A stretch of DNA of 64,000 nucleotides from positions 62,001 through 126,000 of the forward strand of contig JBMNIP010000005.1 in NCBI GenBank assembly GCA_050951005.1, in the 5' to 3' direction. Positions 7,220-16,221 of the stretch are shown here, piece after piece. The notes beneath the pieces are model-generated. The model had not been told where the DNA came from. It did not search any database and saw only the letters and a list, made by a program, of their open reading frames with translations. This DNA comes from UMGS1519 sp050951005. Its GTDB lineage: Bacteria > Actinomycetota > Coriobacteriia > Coriobacteriales > Eggerthellaceae. The number at the start of each line of letters is the position of its first letter. The stretch's first letter is position 1. A program made the translations under genes and the position numbers.

Positions 7220-9148
7220 GTGGAATTTATCGGATTCTTAATCTGCTTTCCGCTCATTGTCGCCGTTCTCCTGTTGTTCATCCGGAACAACGCAGTACGA
7301 CGTGTCGTCGTGTACACCGGCGGCATCATCATAGGCGTGGTTTCCATTTGGGTGGTGATCAAGTACCTGGGCACCGAAGGGGAGTATTTCACCTACTCGA
7401 ATGAGACTATCGATCTGGTATGCAGCCTTATCGATTTGGTAATCAGCCTGATCATCATCGCTTACGGCATCCGCTATAAGCGGGTGCTTGCCATTATCCT
7501 TGCGCTGATACAATTGGCTATGAGCTGCGTTTTCTCTTTCGGCGGCTTCGAGTCCTCGGCTTCTGTGGAACAAAGCCTCTACATCGACTCGCTCTCGTTA
7601 TTGATGGTGGGCATCATCGGCGTGGTCGGTTCGGGCATTTGCATCTATGCCCTCGGCTACATGGAAGACCATCAGCGCCTGCATCAGAATGTCAAGGACC
7701 GGCGGCCGTTGTTCTTTGCGCTGATGTTCTCGTTCTTGTCCGCGATGTACGTCATCGTGTTCGTGAACAATATGGCCTGGCTGTTCACCGGATGGGAATA
7801 TACGACGCTCTGTTCGTTCCTGCTCATCGGGTACAACCAGGATGAGCTTGGCATCAATAATTCGTTCCGCCAAATCGTGTTGAACATGATCGGCGGAATC
7901 ACCTTCTGCGCTGCGCTCTTCTACAGCTCGGCGGTATTGAAGACGCTGTCGCTTGCGCAGTTCATCCAAATCGGAGTGATGGCCCCGTCTGTCGTATTCC
8001 TGCCACTTGTCCTGTTGTCCATCTCGGGCTTCACGAAGGCTGCTCAGATGCCGTTCCAAAGCTGGCTGTTGGGCGCGATGGTTGCCCCGACGCCGACCTC
8101 GGCATTGCTGCATTCCTCCACGATGGTCAAGGCCGGCGCTTTCCTGCTGGTGCGCCTTGCGCCCATCTATGCAGTGAGCGAGGTTCCCAGCCTGATGGTC
8201 GTGCTTGTCGGCGGCATCACGTTCTGCCTGTGCTCTTTCATGGGTATCTCGCAAACCATCACCAAGCGCGTGCTCGCCTATTCGACGATTGCGAACCTCG
8301 GCCTGATCGTGGCCTGCGCGGGTGTCGGTACTGCTGAAGCTGTTTGGGCTGCCGAGTTCCTCATCCTGTTCCATGCCGTGGCCAAGAGCTTGCTCTTCCT
8401 GTGCATGGGTACTTGCGAGAACCACATCGGCAGCCGCGACATCGAGAAGATGGATCTCATGTTCCAGCGCATGCCGCGCCTCACGCGGTACATGATGCTC
8501 GGCATCATGATCATGTTCATCGCACCGTTCGGCATGCTGATCGCCAAGTGGGGCACCCTCGTTTCCTTCCTTACCGGTACCTATCCGCAGATCGTCTTAA
8601 TCATCCTTCTGGCGTTCGGTTCAGCTGCCACGTTCATGTTCTGGGCGAAGTGGCTCGGCAAGCTCTCGGGTATCGCCGGCAATCCCGATTCCATCGAGAG
8701 CACGGTCCATTCGAGCGAATGGTTCGGTATCGTGCTGATGGCGGTTCTCAGCATGCTCTGCTGCGTGTTCATGCCGGCGATCTCCGATTATGTCGTGGAG
8801 CCGTACCTTCTCGGTGTTTACGGCACGAACGGCCAGGCGATATCCAGCGACAACTTGTGGATCTGCGCTATCTGCACCGTCTTCGTCATCGTGGTGCTTT
8901 TCGGCACGCTTACCCGTGGAACCAAGAAGAAGCAGGTGGGTGTCTATCTTTCCGGCATCTCTGCCGATAACGATGGCCGCATGTTCGTTAATTCCATGTC
9001 GGGCAGCACCAAGGCCGAGGCCCGTAACTGGTATCTGGACGATATGTTCGGAGAAACCCGCTTTGTGCAGATCGGCGTCACGTTGAATATCGTTCTCATG
9101 TTCGTTCCGCTGGTGTTGGCTCTGGCAGAGCTGACGACGTTGTTGTAA
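7220..9148 (+). CDS. echA: Ech-type hydrogenase, antiporter-like membrane subunit (EchA/NuoL-like)
   Basis: A 642-aa integral membrane protein of the complex I/Mrp antiporter family. It has about 16 hydrophobic segments and the conserved central core (FTGWEYTTLCSFLLIGY near 190; GFTKAAQMPFQSWLLGAMVA near 272, then PTPTSALLHSSTMVKAG). These carry the lysines and the glutamate used for proton translocation. Such subunits form the ion channel of group 4 energy-converting hydrogenases. The GTG start at 7220 is supported by AAAGGGG upstream. It opens a six-gene operon whose order (A to F) is the classic Ech order. Confidence 0.93.
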   Translation: MEFIGFLICFPLIVAVLLLFIRNNAVRRVVVYTGGIIIGVVSIWVVIKYLGTEGEYFTYSNETIDLVCSLIDLVISLIIIAYGIRYKRVLAIILALIQLAMSCVFSFGGFESSASVEQSLYIDSLSLLMVGIIGVVGSGICIYALGYMEDHQRLHQNVKDRRPLFFALMFSFLSAMYVIVFVNNMAWLFTGWEYTTLCSFLLIGYNQDELGINNSFRQIVLNMIGGITFCAALFYSSAVLKTLSLAQFIQIGVMAPSVVFLPLVLLSISGFTKAAQMPFQSWLLGAMVAPTPTSALLHSSTMVKAGAFLLVRLAPIYAVSEVPSLMVVLVGGITFCLCSFMGISQTITKRVLAYSTIANLGLIVACAGVGTAEAVWAAEFLILFHAVAKSLLFLCMGTCENHIGSRDIEKMDLMFQRMPRLTRYMMLGIMIMFIAPFGMLIAKWGTLVSFLTGTYPQIVLIILLAFGSAATFMFWAKWLGKLSGIAGNPDSIESTVHSSEWFGIVLMAVLSMLCCVFMPAISDYVVEPYLLGVYGTNGQAISSDNLWICAICTVFVIVVLFGTLTRGTKKKQVGVYLSGISADNDGRMFVNSMSGSTKAEARNWYLDDMFGETRFVQIGVTLNIVLMFVPLVLALAELTTLL

Positions 9149-9162
9149 AGGGAGGCGAGATC

Positions 9163-10038
9163 ATGGATATGTATTTCATCAAACTCATTATCGGCATCAT
9201 CGCCTTCATTGTTCTGGCGCCTATCGTCGGGTGCCTGCTTGACGGCCTCGACCGTAAGATCACCGCCCGCATGCAGGGCCGCGTCGGGCCTCCGATTCTC
9301 CAGCCGTATTACGATGTGCGCAAGCTCTTCGAGAAGGATGATGTGAGCGTCAACAACGTCGAGGGTGTGTACGTCACGTGTGCGTTGATCTTTACCTTCG
9401 TGGCTGGCGGCATGTTCTTTTCCGGGGGCAACTTCCTGCTGGTGGCCTTCATCATCACGCTTGCGGCCCTGTTCTTCATCTTGGCCGCTTACTGCGTGCG
9501 CTCACCGTACTCCGAGCTCGGCGCGCATCGCGAAACGTTGCAGGTGATGGCCTATGAGCCCATGGTTCTTTTCGTCGCGGTCGGCCTGTATCAGGCGACG
9601 GGCACGTTCGATGTGGATGGCGTGTTCTTCATGCACGAACCTATCATCACAACGGTATGGGGCATCTTCCTGGGTTTGCTGTTCGTGATGGCCATCAAGC
9701 TGCGCAAGTCCCCGTTCGATCTGTCCTATTCGCACCATGCGCATCAGGAGCTGGTCAAGGGCGTAACCACCGAGATGAGCGGAAGAACGCTCGGCAAGGT
9801 CCAGATCATGCACTGGTGCGAGAACATCCTGTTCCTGGGCTGGTGCGGCATGTTCTTCGTCTGGGGCGCCGGATGGACCGTCGTGATCGGTGTGCTGGCG
9901 GCCCTTGTCATCTGGTTCTTGGAAATCTGGATCGACAACAACTTCGCCCGTGTGAAATGGCAGGTTATGCTGAAATCCGCATGGTTGGTTGCCTTGGTTG
10001 CCGGTGGCATCAACATGGCCGTGCTGGCATATCTCTAA
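9163..10038 (+). CDS. echB: Ech-type hydrogenase, membrane subunit (EchB/NuoH-like)
   Basis: A 291-aa membrane protein of the NuoH/HyfC family that anchors the soluble hydrogenase module. The first cytosolic loop has the family signature RKITARMQGRVGPPILQPYY near 31-50 and then DVRKLFEKDD. A second loop carries the conserved acidic stretch RSPYSELGAHRETLQ near 112-126, and a third has KSPFDLSYSHHAHQELV. About eight transmembrane helices. It starts 14 bases after echA. Confidence 0.95.
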   Translation: MDMYFIKLIIGIIAFIVLAPIVGCLLDGLDRKITARMQGRVGPPILQPYYDVRKLFEKDDVSVNNVEGVYVTCALIFTFVAGGMFFSGGNFLLVAFIITLAALFFILAAYCVRSPYSELGAHRETLQVMAYEPMVLFVAVGLYQATGTFDVDGVFFMHEPIITTVWGIFLGLLFVMAIKLRKSPFDLSYSHHAHQELVKGVTTEMSGRTLGKVQIMHWCENILFLGWCGMFFVWGAGWTVVIGVLAALVIWFLEIWIDNNFARVKWQVMLKSAWLVALVAGGINMAVLAYL

Positions 10039-10048
10039 GGAGGCAGTT

Positions 10049-10492
10049 TTGAGTTACATGACGAAATCGCCTTGGGTTATTCATTACGATGGCAGCAGCT
10101 GCAACGGCTGCGATATCGAGGTGCTTGCGGCTCTTTGCCCGGGATACGATGTCGAGCGTTTCGGCATCATCAACACCGGGAACCCCAAGCATGCCGATAT
10201 CTTCCTGGTTACGGGCAGCGTGAACGAACGGAACATACACGTCGTTCAGGAGATCTACAACCAGATGGTCGAGCCGAAAGTCGTTATCGCGTGCGGCGTG
10301 TGCGCCTGTTCCGGCGGTATCTTCCATGACTGCTACAACGTCATTGGGGGCGTCGATCAGGCTATCCCCGTGGACGTGTATGCGCCCGGGTGCGCGGTGC
10401 GCCCGGAGGCCATCATCGATGCGGTTGTCGAAGGCTTGGGCATTCTAGACGAGAAGGCCAAAGCGCTCAAGGCCGCCAAGAAGGGGGCGTAG
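10049..10492 (+). CDS. echC: Ech-type hydrogenase small subunit (EchC/NuoB-like)
   Basis: This is the electron-transferring small subunit, which holds one [4Fe-4S] cluster next to the NiFe site. The 147-aa protein has SSCNGCDIEVLAAL near residue 17 and the further cysteines in CGVCACSGGIF and YAPGCAVRPEAI, matching the four ligands of NuoB/EchC. I place the start at TTG 10049, because AAGGAGG at 10037-10043 is 5 bases away. The in-frame ATG at 10058 would sit 14 bases from that site. It follows echB by 10 bases. Confidence 0.93.
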   Translation: MSYMTKSPWVIHYDGSSCNGCDIEVLAALCPGYDVERFGIINTGNPKHADIFLVTGSVNERNIHVVQEIYNQMVEPKVVIACGVCACSGGIFHDCYNVIGGVDQAIPVDVYAPGCAVRPEAIIDAVVEGLGILDEKAKALKAAKKGA

Positions 10493-10495
10493 CCG

Positions 10496-11182
10496 ATGAG
10501 CACGACGGACCGGTTTCGCATCATCAAGCGCGAGAACGTCCATCAGGTCGCCGTGGAGAAGAAGCAGGCCCACTGGCGCTGTCTCCAGATGATGTGCACG
10601 AATACCGAACATGGCTTGGACGTTACCTATACCTATCAGAAGGATGACGTCGTCGACAACCTGATGGTGAAGGGCGTGCAGAAGGACGAGCACGTGCAGT
10701 CCATCACCGATGTGTATATCGGCCTCTTCCCGTTCGAGAACGAAGCGCACGACCTTTTCGGCCTCCAGGTCGACGACATCGCAATCGATTTCCAGGGACG
10801 CTTCTACGATCTTGCCATTCCGGAGCCGATGACGATCATCTCGCCCGAGAAGAAGGCACGCATGGACAAAGCCCGCCGCCAAGCCGCCGCAAAGGCCGCC
10901 AAGGAGGGTAAGACAGCATCAGGAAAGGATCTTGAGGCAGAGCGTGCTGCCTTGGAGAAGAAGCTTGCGGGAATGGATCCGGAGAAGGCGGCAAAAGTCC
11001 GTGCGGCATTCGAGGCCAAGGTAAAGCGCGAGGCGCAGAAGCAGAAAAGCGCCCAGGATGCCGAGCTTGAAGAGAAGCTCAAGAATATGGATCCCGAGAA
11101 AGCAGCGAAGGTACGTGCGGCTCTCGAAGCGAAGAAGAAGCGCGAGGCCGCGGCAAAGAAATCATCAGAAGGTGAAGAGTAA
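10496..11182 (+). CDS. echD: Ech-type hydrogenase subunit EchD (NuoC-like) with a charged repeat tail
   Basis: Residues 1-115 resemble the small NuoC/EchD subunit (VYIGLFPFENEAHDLFGLQV near 73-92, the conserved E.E..DLFG motif) that bridges small and large subunits. The remaining ~110 residues are unusual for EchD: a Lys/Ala/Glu-rich, predicted helical extension. It contains two 27-residue repeats 38 residues apart (near 153-179 and 191-217), sharing the core MDPEKAAKVRAA. The function of the tail is unknown; a coiled coil or docking arm is plausible. The stop overlaps the echE start (TAATG). Confidence 0.9.
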   Translation: MSTTDRFRIIKRENVHQVAVEKKQAHWRCLQMMCTNTEHGLDVTYTYQKDDVVDNLMVKGVQKDEHVQSITDVYIGLFPFENEAHDLFGLQVDDIAIDFQGRFYDLAIPEPMTIISPEKKARMDKARRQAAAKAAKEGKTASGKDLEAERAALEKKLAGMDPEKAAKVRAAFEAKVKREAQKQKSAQDAELEEKLKNMDPEKAAKVRAALEAKKKREAAAKKSSEGEE

Positions 11183-12270
11183 TGGGTTACGCTACCGTCA
11201 TACCTTTCGGTCCGCAGCATCCGGTGCTGCCCGAGCCGCTTCATCTGGACTTGGTGGTCGAAGATGAGACGGTCCTCGAGGCCATCCCGCAAATCGGCTT
11301 TGTTCATCGAGGCTTGGAGAAGCTGACCGAAACACGTGACTACAATCAGTTCATCTACGTCGCAGAGCGCATCTGCGGCATCTGCGCCTATGGCCATTCG
11401 CTCGGCTATGCCGAGACCGTCGAGAAGCTCATGGGAGTCGAGGTCCCTCCGCGCGCCGAATACCTCCGCACGATGATGCACGAGCTGTCGCGTATCCATT
11501 CACACATCCTGTGGATGGGGCTTGCCGCCGACGCTTTCGGCTACGAAAGCCTTTTCATGCATTGCTGGCGGCTTCGCGAACGCGTCCTGGATGTTTTCGA
11601 GCTCATCACCGGCGGCCGTGTGATCTTCAGCCATGTGCGTGTCGGCGGGGTGAATCGCGACATCGACAAGGAGCAGCAGCGCATCATGCGCGATACGCTC
11701 GAGGGCATCAGGGACGACTACGGCAAGCTATGCAACGCGTTCCTGAAAGACTCCTCCGTGAACAACCGGACCCGTGGGGTAGGGGTGATATCCCAACAGG
11801 AGGCTATCGACGCCGGGATGGTCGGTCCGTTCGCCCGCGCCAGCAATGTGAACAACGACGTCCGCTGTTTGCGTAATGGAGGGTATCGGTTCCTTCAGGA
11901 TTACGAGCCCATCCTCGATACGGACGGCGATTGCTATGCCCGCGTGAAGGTCCGTGCGCTTGAGGTCCTCCAATCCATCGATATCATCGAGGAGCTGATC
12001 GACGGAATCCCTGATGGCGATATCAGCGTGAAGGTGAAGGGCCCGGTCCCCGATGGGGCGCAGGCATGCAACACGCTCGAGCAGCCGCGCGGCGAATGCT
12101 ACTATTACGCATTGGGAAACGGGACCAAGTATCTTGAGCGCATGCGCATGCGCACTCCTACGTCTATGAATCTGGCGGGTATGACCAATGCGCTTGCCGG
12201 TTGCGATCTAGCTGATGTCAACATGATCGTGCTGACGATCGATCCCTGCATCAGCTGCACGGAGAGGTAG
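11182..12270 (+). CDS. echE: Ech-type [NiFe] hydrogenase large subunit (EchE)
   Basis: The 362-aa catalytic subunit binds the NiFe(CN)2CO centre and makes or oxidises H2. The first metal motif is RICGICAYGHS near residue 61, the second is DPCISCTER at the very C-terminus. Both CxxC pairs are intact, which separates it from the NuoD subunit of complex I. The protein ends straight after the second motif, so there is no C-terminal peptide to be cleaved during maturation, as reported for EchE and CooH. Accessory hyp genes are not in this window. Confidence 0.96.
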   Translation: MGYATVIPFGPQHPVLPEPLHLDLVVEDETVLEAIPQIGFVHRGLEKLTETRDYNQFIYVAERICGICAYGHSLGYAETVEKLMGVEVPPRAEYLRTMMHELSRIHSHILWMGLAADAFGYESLFMHCWRLRERVLDVFELITGGRVIFSHVRVGGVNRDIDKEQQRIMRDTLEGIRDDYGKLCNAFLKDSSVNNRTRGVGVISQQEAIDAGMVGPFARASNVNNDVRCLRNGGYRFLQDYEPILDTDGDCYARVKVRALEVLQSIDIIEELIDGIPDGDISVKVKGPVPDGAQACNTLEQPRGECYYYALGNGTKYLERMRMRTPTSMNLAGMTNALAGCDLADVNMIVLTIDPCISCTER

Positions 12271-12277
12271 GTTCGAC

Positions 12278-12655
12278 ATGGGATTTTTCAAACTGGGCGG
12301 TATGACCATGAAGTCGATGGTTTCCAAACCCGAGACTACCTGCTATCCGATGGAAACCAAGCCCCAGCCCCAAGGCCTGAAGGGGCATATCGCCATAGAG
12401 GTGAATACCTGTATCCTGTGCAGTTCCTGCGCTCGGGCATGCCCGACCCATTCAATTACGGTCGACCGTCAGGGAGGAACCTGGCAGATCAACCCGTTCA
12501 GCTGCATCACGTGTTTCGAATGCGTCCGTACCTGCCCGACCGATTCCCTGCGCATGGAGCCGGACTACCACAAGCCCGCGGTGAGCAAGTCGATGGATTG
12601 CTATGACGTGCCGAAGCGCGAGAAGAAGAAGGCGGCGCAGGAGAAGCCAGAATAG
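12278..12655 (+). CDS. echF: Ech-type hydrogenase ferredoxin-like subunit (EchF)
   Basis: A 125-aa polyferredoxin of the NuoI type with two [4Fe-4S] motifs, CILCSSCARACP near 46 and CITCFECVRTCP near 75. It passes electrons between soluble ferredoxin and the small subunit. The tail is lysine-rich (KREKKKAAQEK). It closes the ech operon 7 bases after echE. Confidence 0.95.
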   Translation: MGFFKLGGMTMKSMVSKPETTCYPMETKPQPQGLKGHIAIEVNTCILCSSCARACPTHSITVDRQGGTWQINPFSCITCFECVRTCPTDSLRMEPDYHKPAVSKSMDCYDVPKREKKKAAQEKPE

Positions 12656-12696
12656 AACCGATCAATGCGGCAGGGTTCGGCGAGGGCCGCAATGGG

Positions 12697-12723
12697 AGGC
12701 GGGTGCGCAACGCGTGCCCGCCT
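12697..12723 (+). terminator. Possible terminator of the ech operon
   Basis: AGGCGGG (12697-12703) pairs with CCCGCCT (12717-12723) around a GC-rich loop, 40 bases after echF. There is no T-tract, so termination strength is uncertain. Confidence 0.35.
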
Positions 12724-12806
12724 TCGTACGTGGTGGGGGACCATAGGGACAGTAGGTATTCCAGAATCGGAGCCCATCATGTGGTATGGACATTTCATCG
12801 GCGGTA

Positions 12807-12836
12807 TTGAATCGCCGCCAAACCTGCTGTTATTAT
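12807..12836 (+). promoter_or_regulatory. Putative promoter of the pgsA-vanW operon
   Basis: TTGAAT (12807-12812) and TATTAT (12831-12836) with 18-base spacing lie about 80 bases before the pgsA start, in the only AT-rich patch of this gap. Confidence 0.4.
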
Positions 12837-12918
12837 GTCTCGTTATGTAAAGAAGGTTGCAATAGGGAATCAAGGAGGAGCGGCGCGTCGTTTGCTGTTT
12901 GCCGCGGATGAGTGAAAC

Positions 12919-13587
12919 ATGCCGATCATCGATATGAAAGCCCCCGATGTGAAGCCTGATGACCAGGTCAGCAATGACATCATCACGGTGCCCAATATCA
13001 TCACATTCATTCGCCTTGCCTGTATCCCGATTTTCCTGATCCTCTTGCTCCAAGGCCAGGATGTCGCTTCGGCCATCGTTTTCGGCATCACTGCGGCAAC
13101 CGATTTCCTCGATGGGATGATTGCCCGGAAGACGCATTCGGTATCGCGGCTCGGGCAGCTTCTCGATCCGGCAACGGACCGGCTGCTGATGATCACCGCC
13201 GTCATCGGCCTGCTGATCGTCGGACGGCTTCCGCTCTGGATCATCATTCTGGTACTCGTCCGCGATTTGCTGTTGCTGGCGGGCGGATATTATCTGATGA
13301 AGGTATGGCGTGTCCGTGTTGCCGTGCTGTACCTTGGGAAAATCGCCACCGCCCTGCTCTTCTTCGGCTGTGCGTTCCTGCTTCTCAACATGCCGATTAT
13401 CGGCGGTTTGGGGTGGTGCGACTTCGCGTGGTTGCCCGGTTTCAATTCCGATCCGTGCTGCTGGGCCATCTGGCTGGTATATGCGGGCCTGGTCCTTGCA
13501 ATCGTCACGACTGTCTATTACATCAAGCGTGGTATCGAGGGTTACCATCTTGCGAAGTCCCAGCGCGGAGCGGCTGATCGGTCATGA
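12919..13587 (+). CDS. pgsA: CDP-alcohol phosphatidyltransferase, PgsA-like
   Basis: A 222-aa membrane enzyme that probably makes phosphatidylglycerol phosphate from CDP-diacylglycerol and glycerol-3-phosphate. It carries the complete CDP-alcohol transferase signature D-G-x2-A-R-x8-G-x3-D-x3-D: DFLDGMIARKTHSVSRLG near 55 followed by QLLDPATDRLL. Several hydrophobic helices follow. The N-terminus (MPIIDMKAPDVKPDDQVSND) is a short cytosolic leader before VPNIITFIRL, where related enzymes begin. The next gene overlaps its stop by four bases (ATGA). Confidence 0.88.
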   Translation: MPIIDMKAPDVKPDDQVSNDIITVPNIITFIRLACIPIFLILLLQGQDVASAIVFGITAATDFLDGMIARKTHSVSRLGQLLDPATDRLLMITAVIGLLIVGRLPLWIIILVLVRDLLLLAGGYYLMKVWRVRVAVLYLGKIATALLFFGCAFLLLNMPIIGGLGWCDFAWLPGFNSDPCCWAIWLVYAGLVLAIVTTVYYIKRGIEGYHLAKSQRGAADRS

Positions 13588-16184
13588 CCTATCCCAACCA
13601 GAACCATCGTCCGCGCCGATTCAAGTATGCGCGGCTCGACCGCTTCGATTCCCCCAGCCAATGGGGAAGGCCTTCAGAAGAAGGCGATCATACTCATACT
13701 GTAACGGAGGGAACCCGGATTCAAGGGGTCGATCCGAACCAGCCGAGTCGTACGCCCAATGGGGATGCTCGGCGATATCTCCGGCAGCAGAACACCGAAC
13801 CGATATCCTCCGATACGGGGCATCCTTCGGATATTCCGCCATCGGCGGCAAGCATGCCGGTTTCTCCGGATAGTCGCGGCCCCCGGCACGTTCAACGTGA
13901 CCGGCAATCGAATAATCCGCAGACCGCCGCGCCAGCTGCTCGCACTGGCCTTCAGAATGACCGTCCTGTCGATGGGGGCGTTCGGGTATCGGGGAATCAT
14001 GAATCCTCTCAGACGGGAAACATTCCGTCGATTCCCGATGCCGTACCCGAGAAGAGGGTTTCCGCCAAGGCAAAGCAGCCCCATCGCAGAGCGCGCGATA
14101 CCCACGCCGATACAAATCGTCGGAAGGTGCAATCGGAGGGTTCGCGCAGATCCGTTCCCCCTTCTGGCGAAAAGCATGCTTCCGGTCCTGCTCGCCTCCC
14201 GCGCAGCAGGCAAACCGGCATCTCGCCAAGGCGGTTGCAGGCAGGATCGGGTTCCTATACGGAATCGGGTGGCGGCAAGGCATGGGCACGCATCTCCCTG
14301 CTGTTCAATCGCTTCCTAGGATGGTTCTCAAACAATTTCCGTTCGAGCCGTGCGTTTGCGGTTACTGCTATCGTCGTTCTGTTCCTGGTTGCCGCCGGGG
14401 TTGTCGATGCGGGCATCAATCATGACAAGATCTACGCGAACGTGTCGATCGGGGAAGTCGACGTTTCGGGGATGACGCAAGAGGAAGCCGCGCAAGCCCT
14501 CGAGGACACGTACGGCTCGCGCATCACCGGAACGAAAATATATATCTACGCCGATCAGGATACGATGGATCAGGTGAATGCCGGCAAGAAGTTCGTCGAC
14601 ATCGAATCGAATGAGACGGTTTCGACCGAACAGGCCGCCGCCGAGCGAAAAAGATGGAAAACGAGCGCTTCGACCTTGCAGGTTCGAATGGAATATGCGA
14701 ACTTAGCCCATCAGGCCTACGAGGTTGGACGAAGCGACGGCTCCATCTTCGGCAGGCTCTATGCACTGTTCTTTGGAAGGCATCTTGATGCGTCCGTCAG
14801 CATGAACGACAGCGCAGTGGGCAAACTGGCTGACAGTATCAACAAAACGCTCGGTAATCCCCGCAAGAATTACGGTATCAAGGTAACCGATGGAAAAGCC
14901 ACGGTCACCAAGGGGCACGATGGCAACGAAATCGATGAAGCCTGGCTCCGCTCACAGCTCAGCCAAAGGTTCACCGACTCCGATAATTCCAAGGAATCGA
15001 ACTCGTTCGTTGCGGAGATCAACTATGCCCCGTTGCAGGTGACTGAGGAGATGGCGCAGCAGGTTGCCGACGAGGTGAATACCGCTATAGCTCCAGGGGC
15101 CACCTTCAATTTCGAGGATAGTTCTTGGACTGCCAGCGCCTCAGATATCGGAAAATGGATTACCACCGGCGTGGAACAGTCGGGCGATTCCTATTCCCTT
15201 GAAGTGCACTTGGATACCGACAAAGCCCGAACGGCGGTGCTGAAGCATATCAAGCCCCAGTTCACCTCTGATGATGTGAAGGTCGAATTCCAGAAAGACG
15301 ACCAGGGAAACGTGACGGTGCACACTTCCGCAACGGGCGATATGCCCAAGGTCTCCGACGCCATCTCTACCCTGGAAGATGATCTGTTCGGCGAAGGCGC
15401 CGATCATTCGCAGACGCCCACGGTCCAAGTCGAGAGCACCCCGATCCCCGAATCGCTTTCGGTGGATGAGGCGCTCGATTACGGCATCATCAGCGTGGTT
15501 TCCAGCTATGAGACCGAGTACACCGCGAATGCGGACGAACGCAACCACAACATTCATCTGGCGGCAGACTTGATCAACAACTCCATTATCAAGGCCGATG
15601 GCGGCAAGTGGTCGTTCAATGGCACAACGGGCGAATGCAACGAGGAAAAGGGCTTCGAGGGTGCGGGTACCATTGTGGCCGGCGAGACCGTCGATGAGGT
15701 CGGCGGCGGCATCTGCCAAGTTGCTACGACGGTTTTCAATTGCGTTTACGAAGGCGGTTACGAGGTGGTTACCCGCCATAACCATTCGCTCTATATCGCC
15801 AGCTACCCGGATGGACGGGATGCGGCGGTGAGCTGGCCCGACCTCGATCTGGTCTGGAAAAACGACTCGAACAGCGACCTGCTGATGCGTACCTCCCACA
15901 CCTCGACGACGGTAACCGTGGAGCTATTGGGGGTCGATCCGGATAGAACCGTAACGACATCGGTCGGTAAATGGAAGTCCGGGGAGAAATACAGCAAGGT
16001 CACGGAAACCGATTCCTCGTTGCCGAAAGGCTATAAGTACATCAAGCAATATGGCTCGGACGGAAAGTCGATATCCGTCGTTCGAACGGTCAAGGACGCC
16101 GACGGCAAAGTCATCCATCAAGATACGTTTACTTCGGTATATGATGCTATGGATGAAATTACGGTGAAAGGAACCGCATCGTAA
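13584..16184 (+). CDS. Large VanW-domain membrane-anchored wall protein
   Basis: An 866-aa protein. Residues 1-230 are disordered and rich in R, P, S and Q. One transmembrane helix (AFAVTAIVVLFLVAAGVVDA near 258-277) anchors it with the rest outside. The external part has repeated peptidoglycan-binding-4-like modules (IGEVDVSGMTQEEAAQAL near 290; a second related module near 400-560). It then has a VanW domain near 640-790 with the GGGICQVATTVFNCVYEGG motif and HNHSLYIASYPDGRDAA. A short beta-rich tail ends it. VanW proteins accompany glycopeptide-resistance clusters but are also common in resistance-free actinobacteria; no vanHAX genes are here. Confidence 0.85.
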   Translation: MTYPNQNHRPRRFKYARLDRFDSPSQWGRPSEEGDHTHTVTEGTRIQGVDPNQPSRTPNGDARRYLRQQNTEPISSDTGHPSDIPPSAASMPVSPDSRGPRHVQRDRQSNNPQTAAPAARTGLQNDRPVDGGVRVSGNHESSQTGNIPSIPDAVPEKRVSAKAKQPHRRARDTHADTNRRKVQSEGSRRSVPPSGEKHASGPARLPRSRQTGISPRRLQAGSGSYTESGGGKAWARISLLFNRFLGWFSNNFRSSRAFAVTAIVVLFLVAAGVVDAGINHDKIYANVSIGEVDVSGMTQEEAAQALEDTYGSRITGTKIYIYADQDTMDQVNAGKKFVDIESNETVSTEQAAAERKRWKTSASTLQVRMEYANLAHQAYEVGRSDGSIFGRLYALFFGRHLDASVSMNDSAVGKLADSINKTLGNPRKNYGIKVTDGKATVTKGHDGNEIDEAWLRSQLSQRFTDSDNSKESNSFVAEINYAPLQVTEEMAQQVADEVNTAIAPGATFNFEDSSWTASASDIGKWITTGVEQSGDSYSLEVHLDTDKARTAVLKHIKPQFTSDDVKVEFQKDDQGNVTVHTSATGDMPKVSDAISTLEDDLFGEGADHSQTPTVQVESTPIPESLSVDEALDYGIISVVSSYETEYTANADERNHNIHLAADLINNSIIKADGGKWSFNGTTGECNEEKGFEGAGTIVAGETVDEVGGGICQVATTVFNCVYEGGYEVVTRHNHSLYIASYPDGRDAAVSWPDLDLVWKNDSNSDLLMRTSHTSTTVTVELLGVDPDRTVTTSVGKWKSGEKYSKVTETDSSLPKGYKYIKQYGSDGKSISVVRTVKDADGKVIHQDTFTSVYDAMDEITVKGTAS

Positions 16185-16221
16185 TCGGACTTGCTTCGGA
16201 TATTTCAGGAACGGAGAGATT

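Noticed and set aside
13584..16184. Vancomycin resistance gene
   Set aside because: The VanW domain alone does not imply resistance and no vanH, vanA or vanX gene is nearby.
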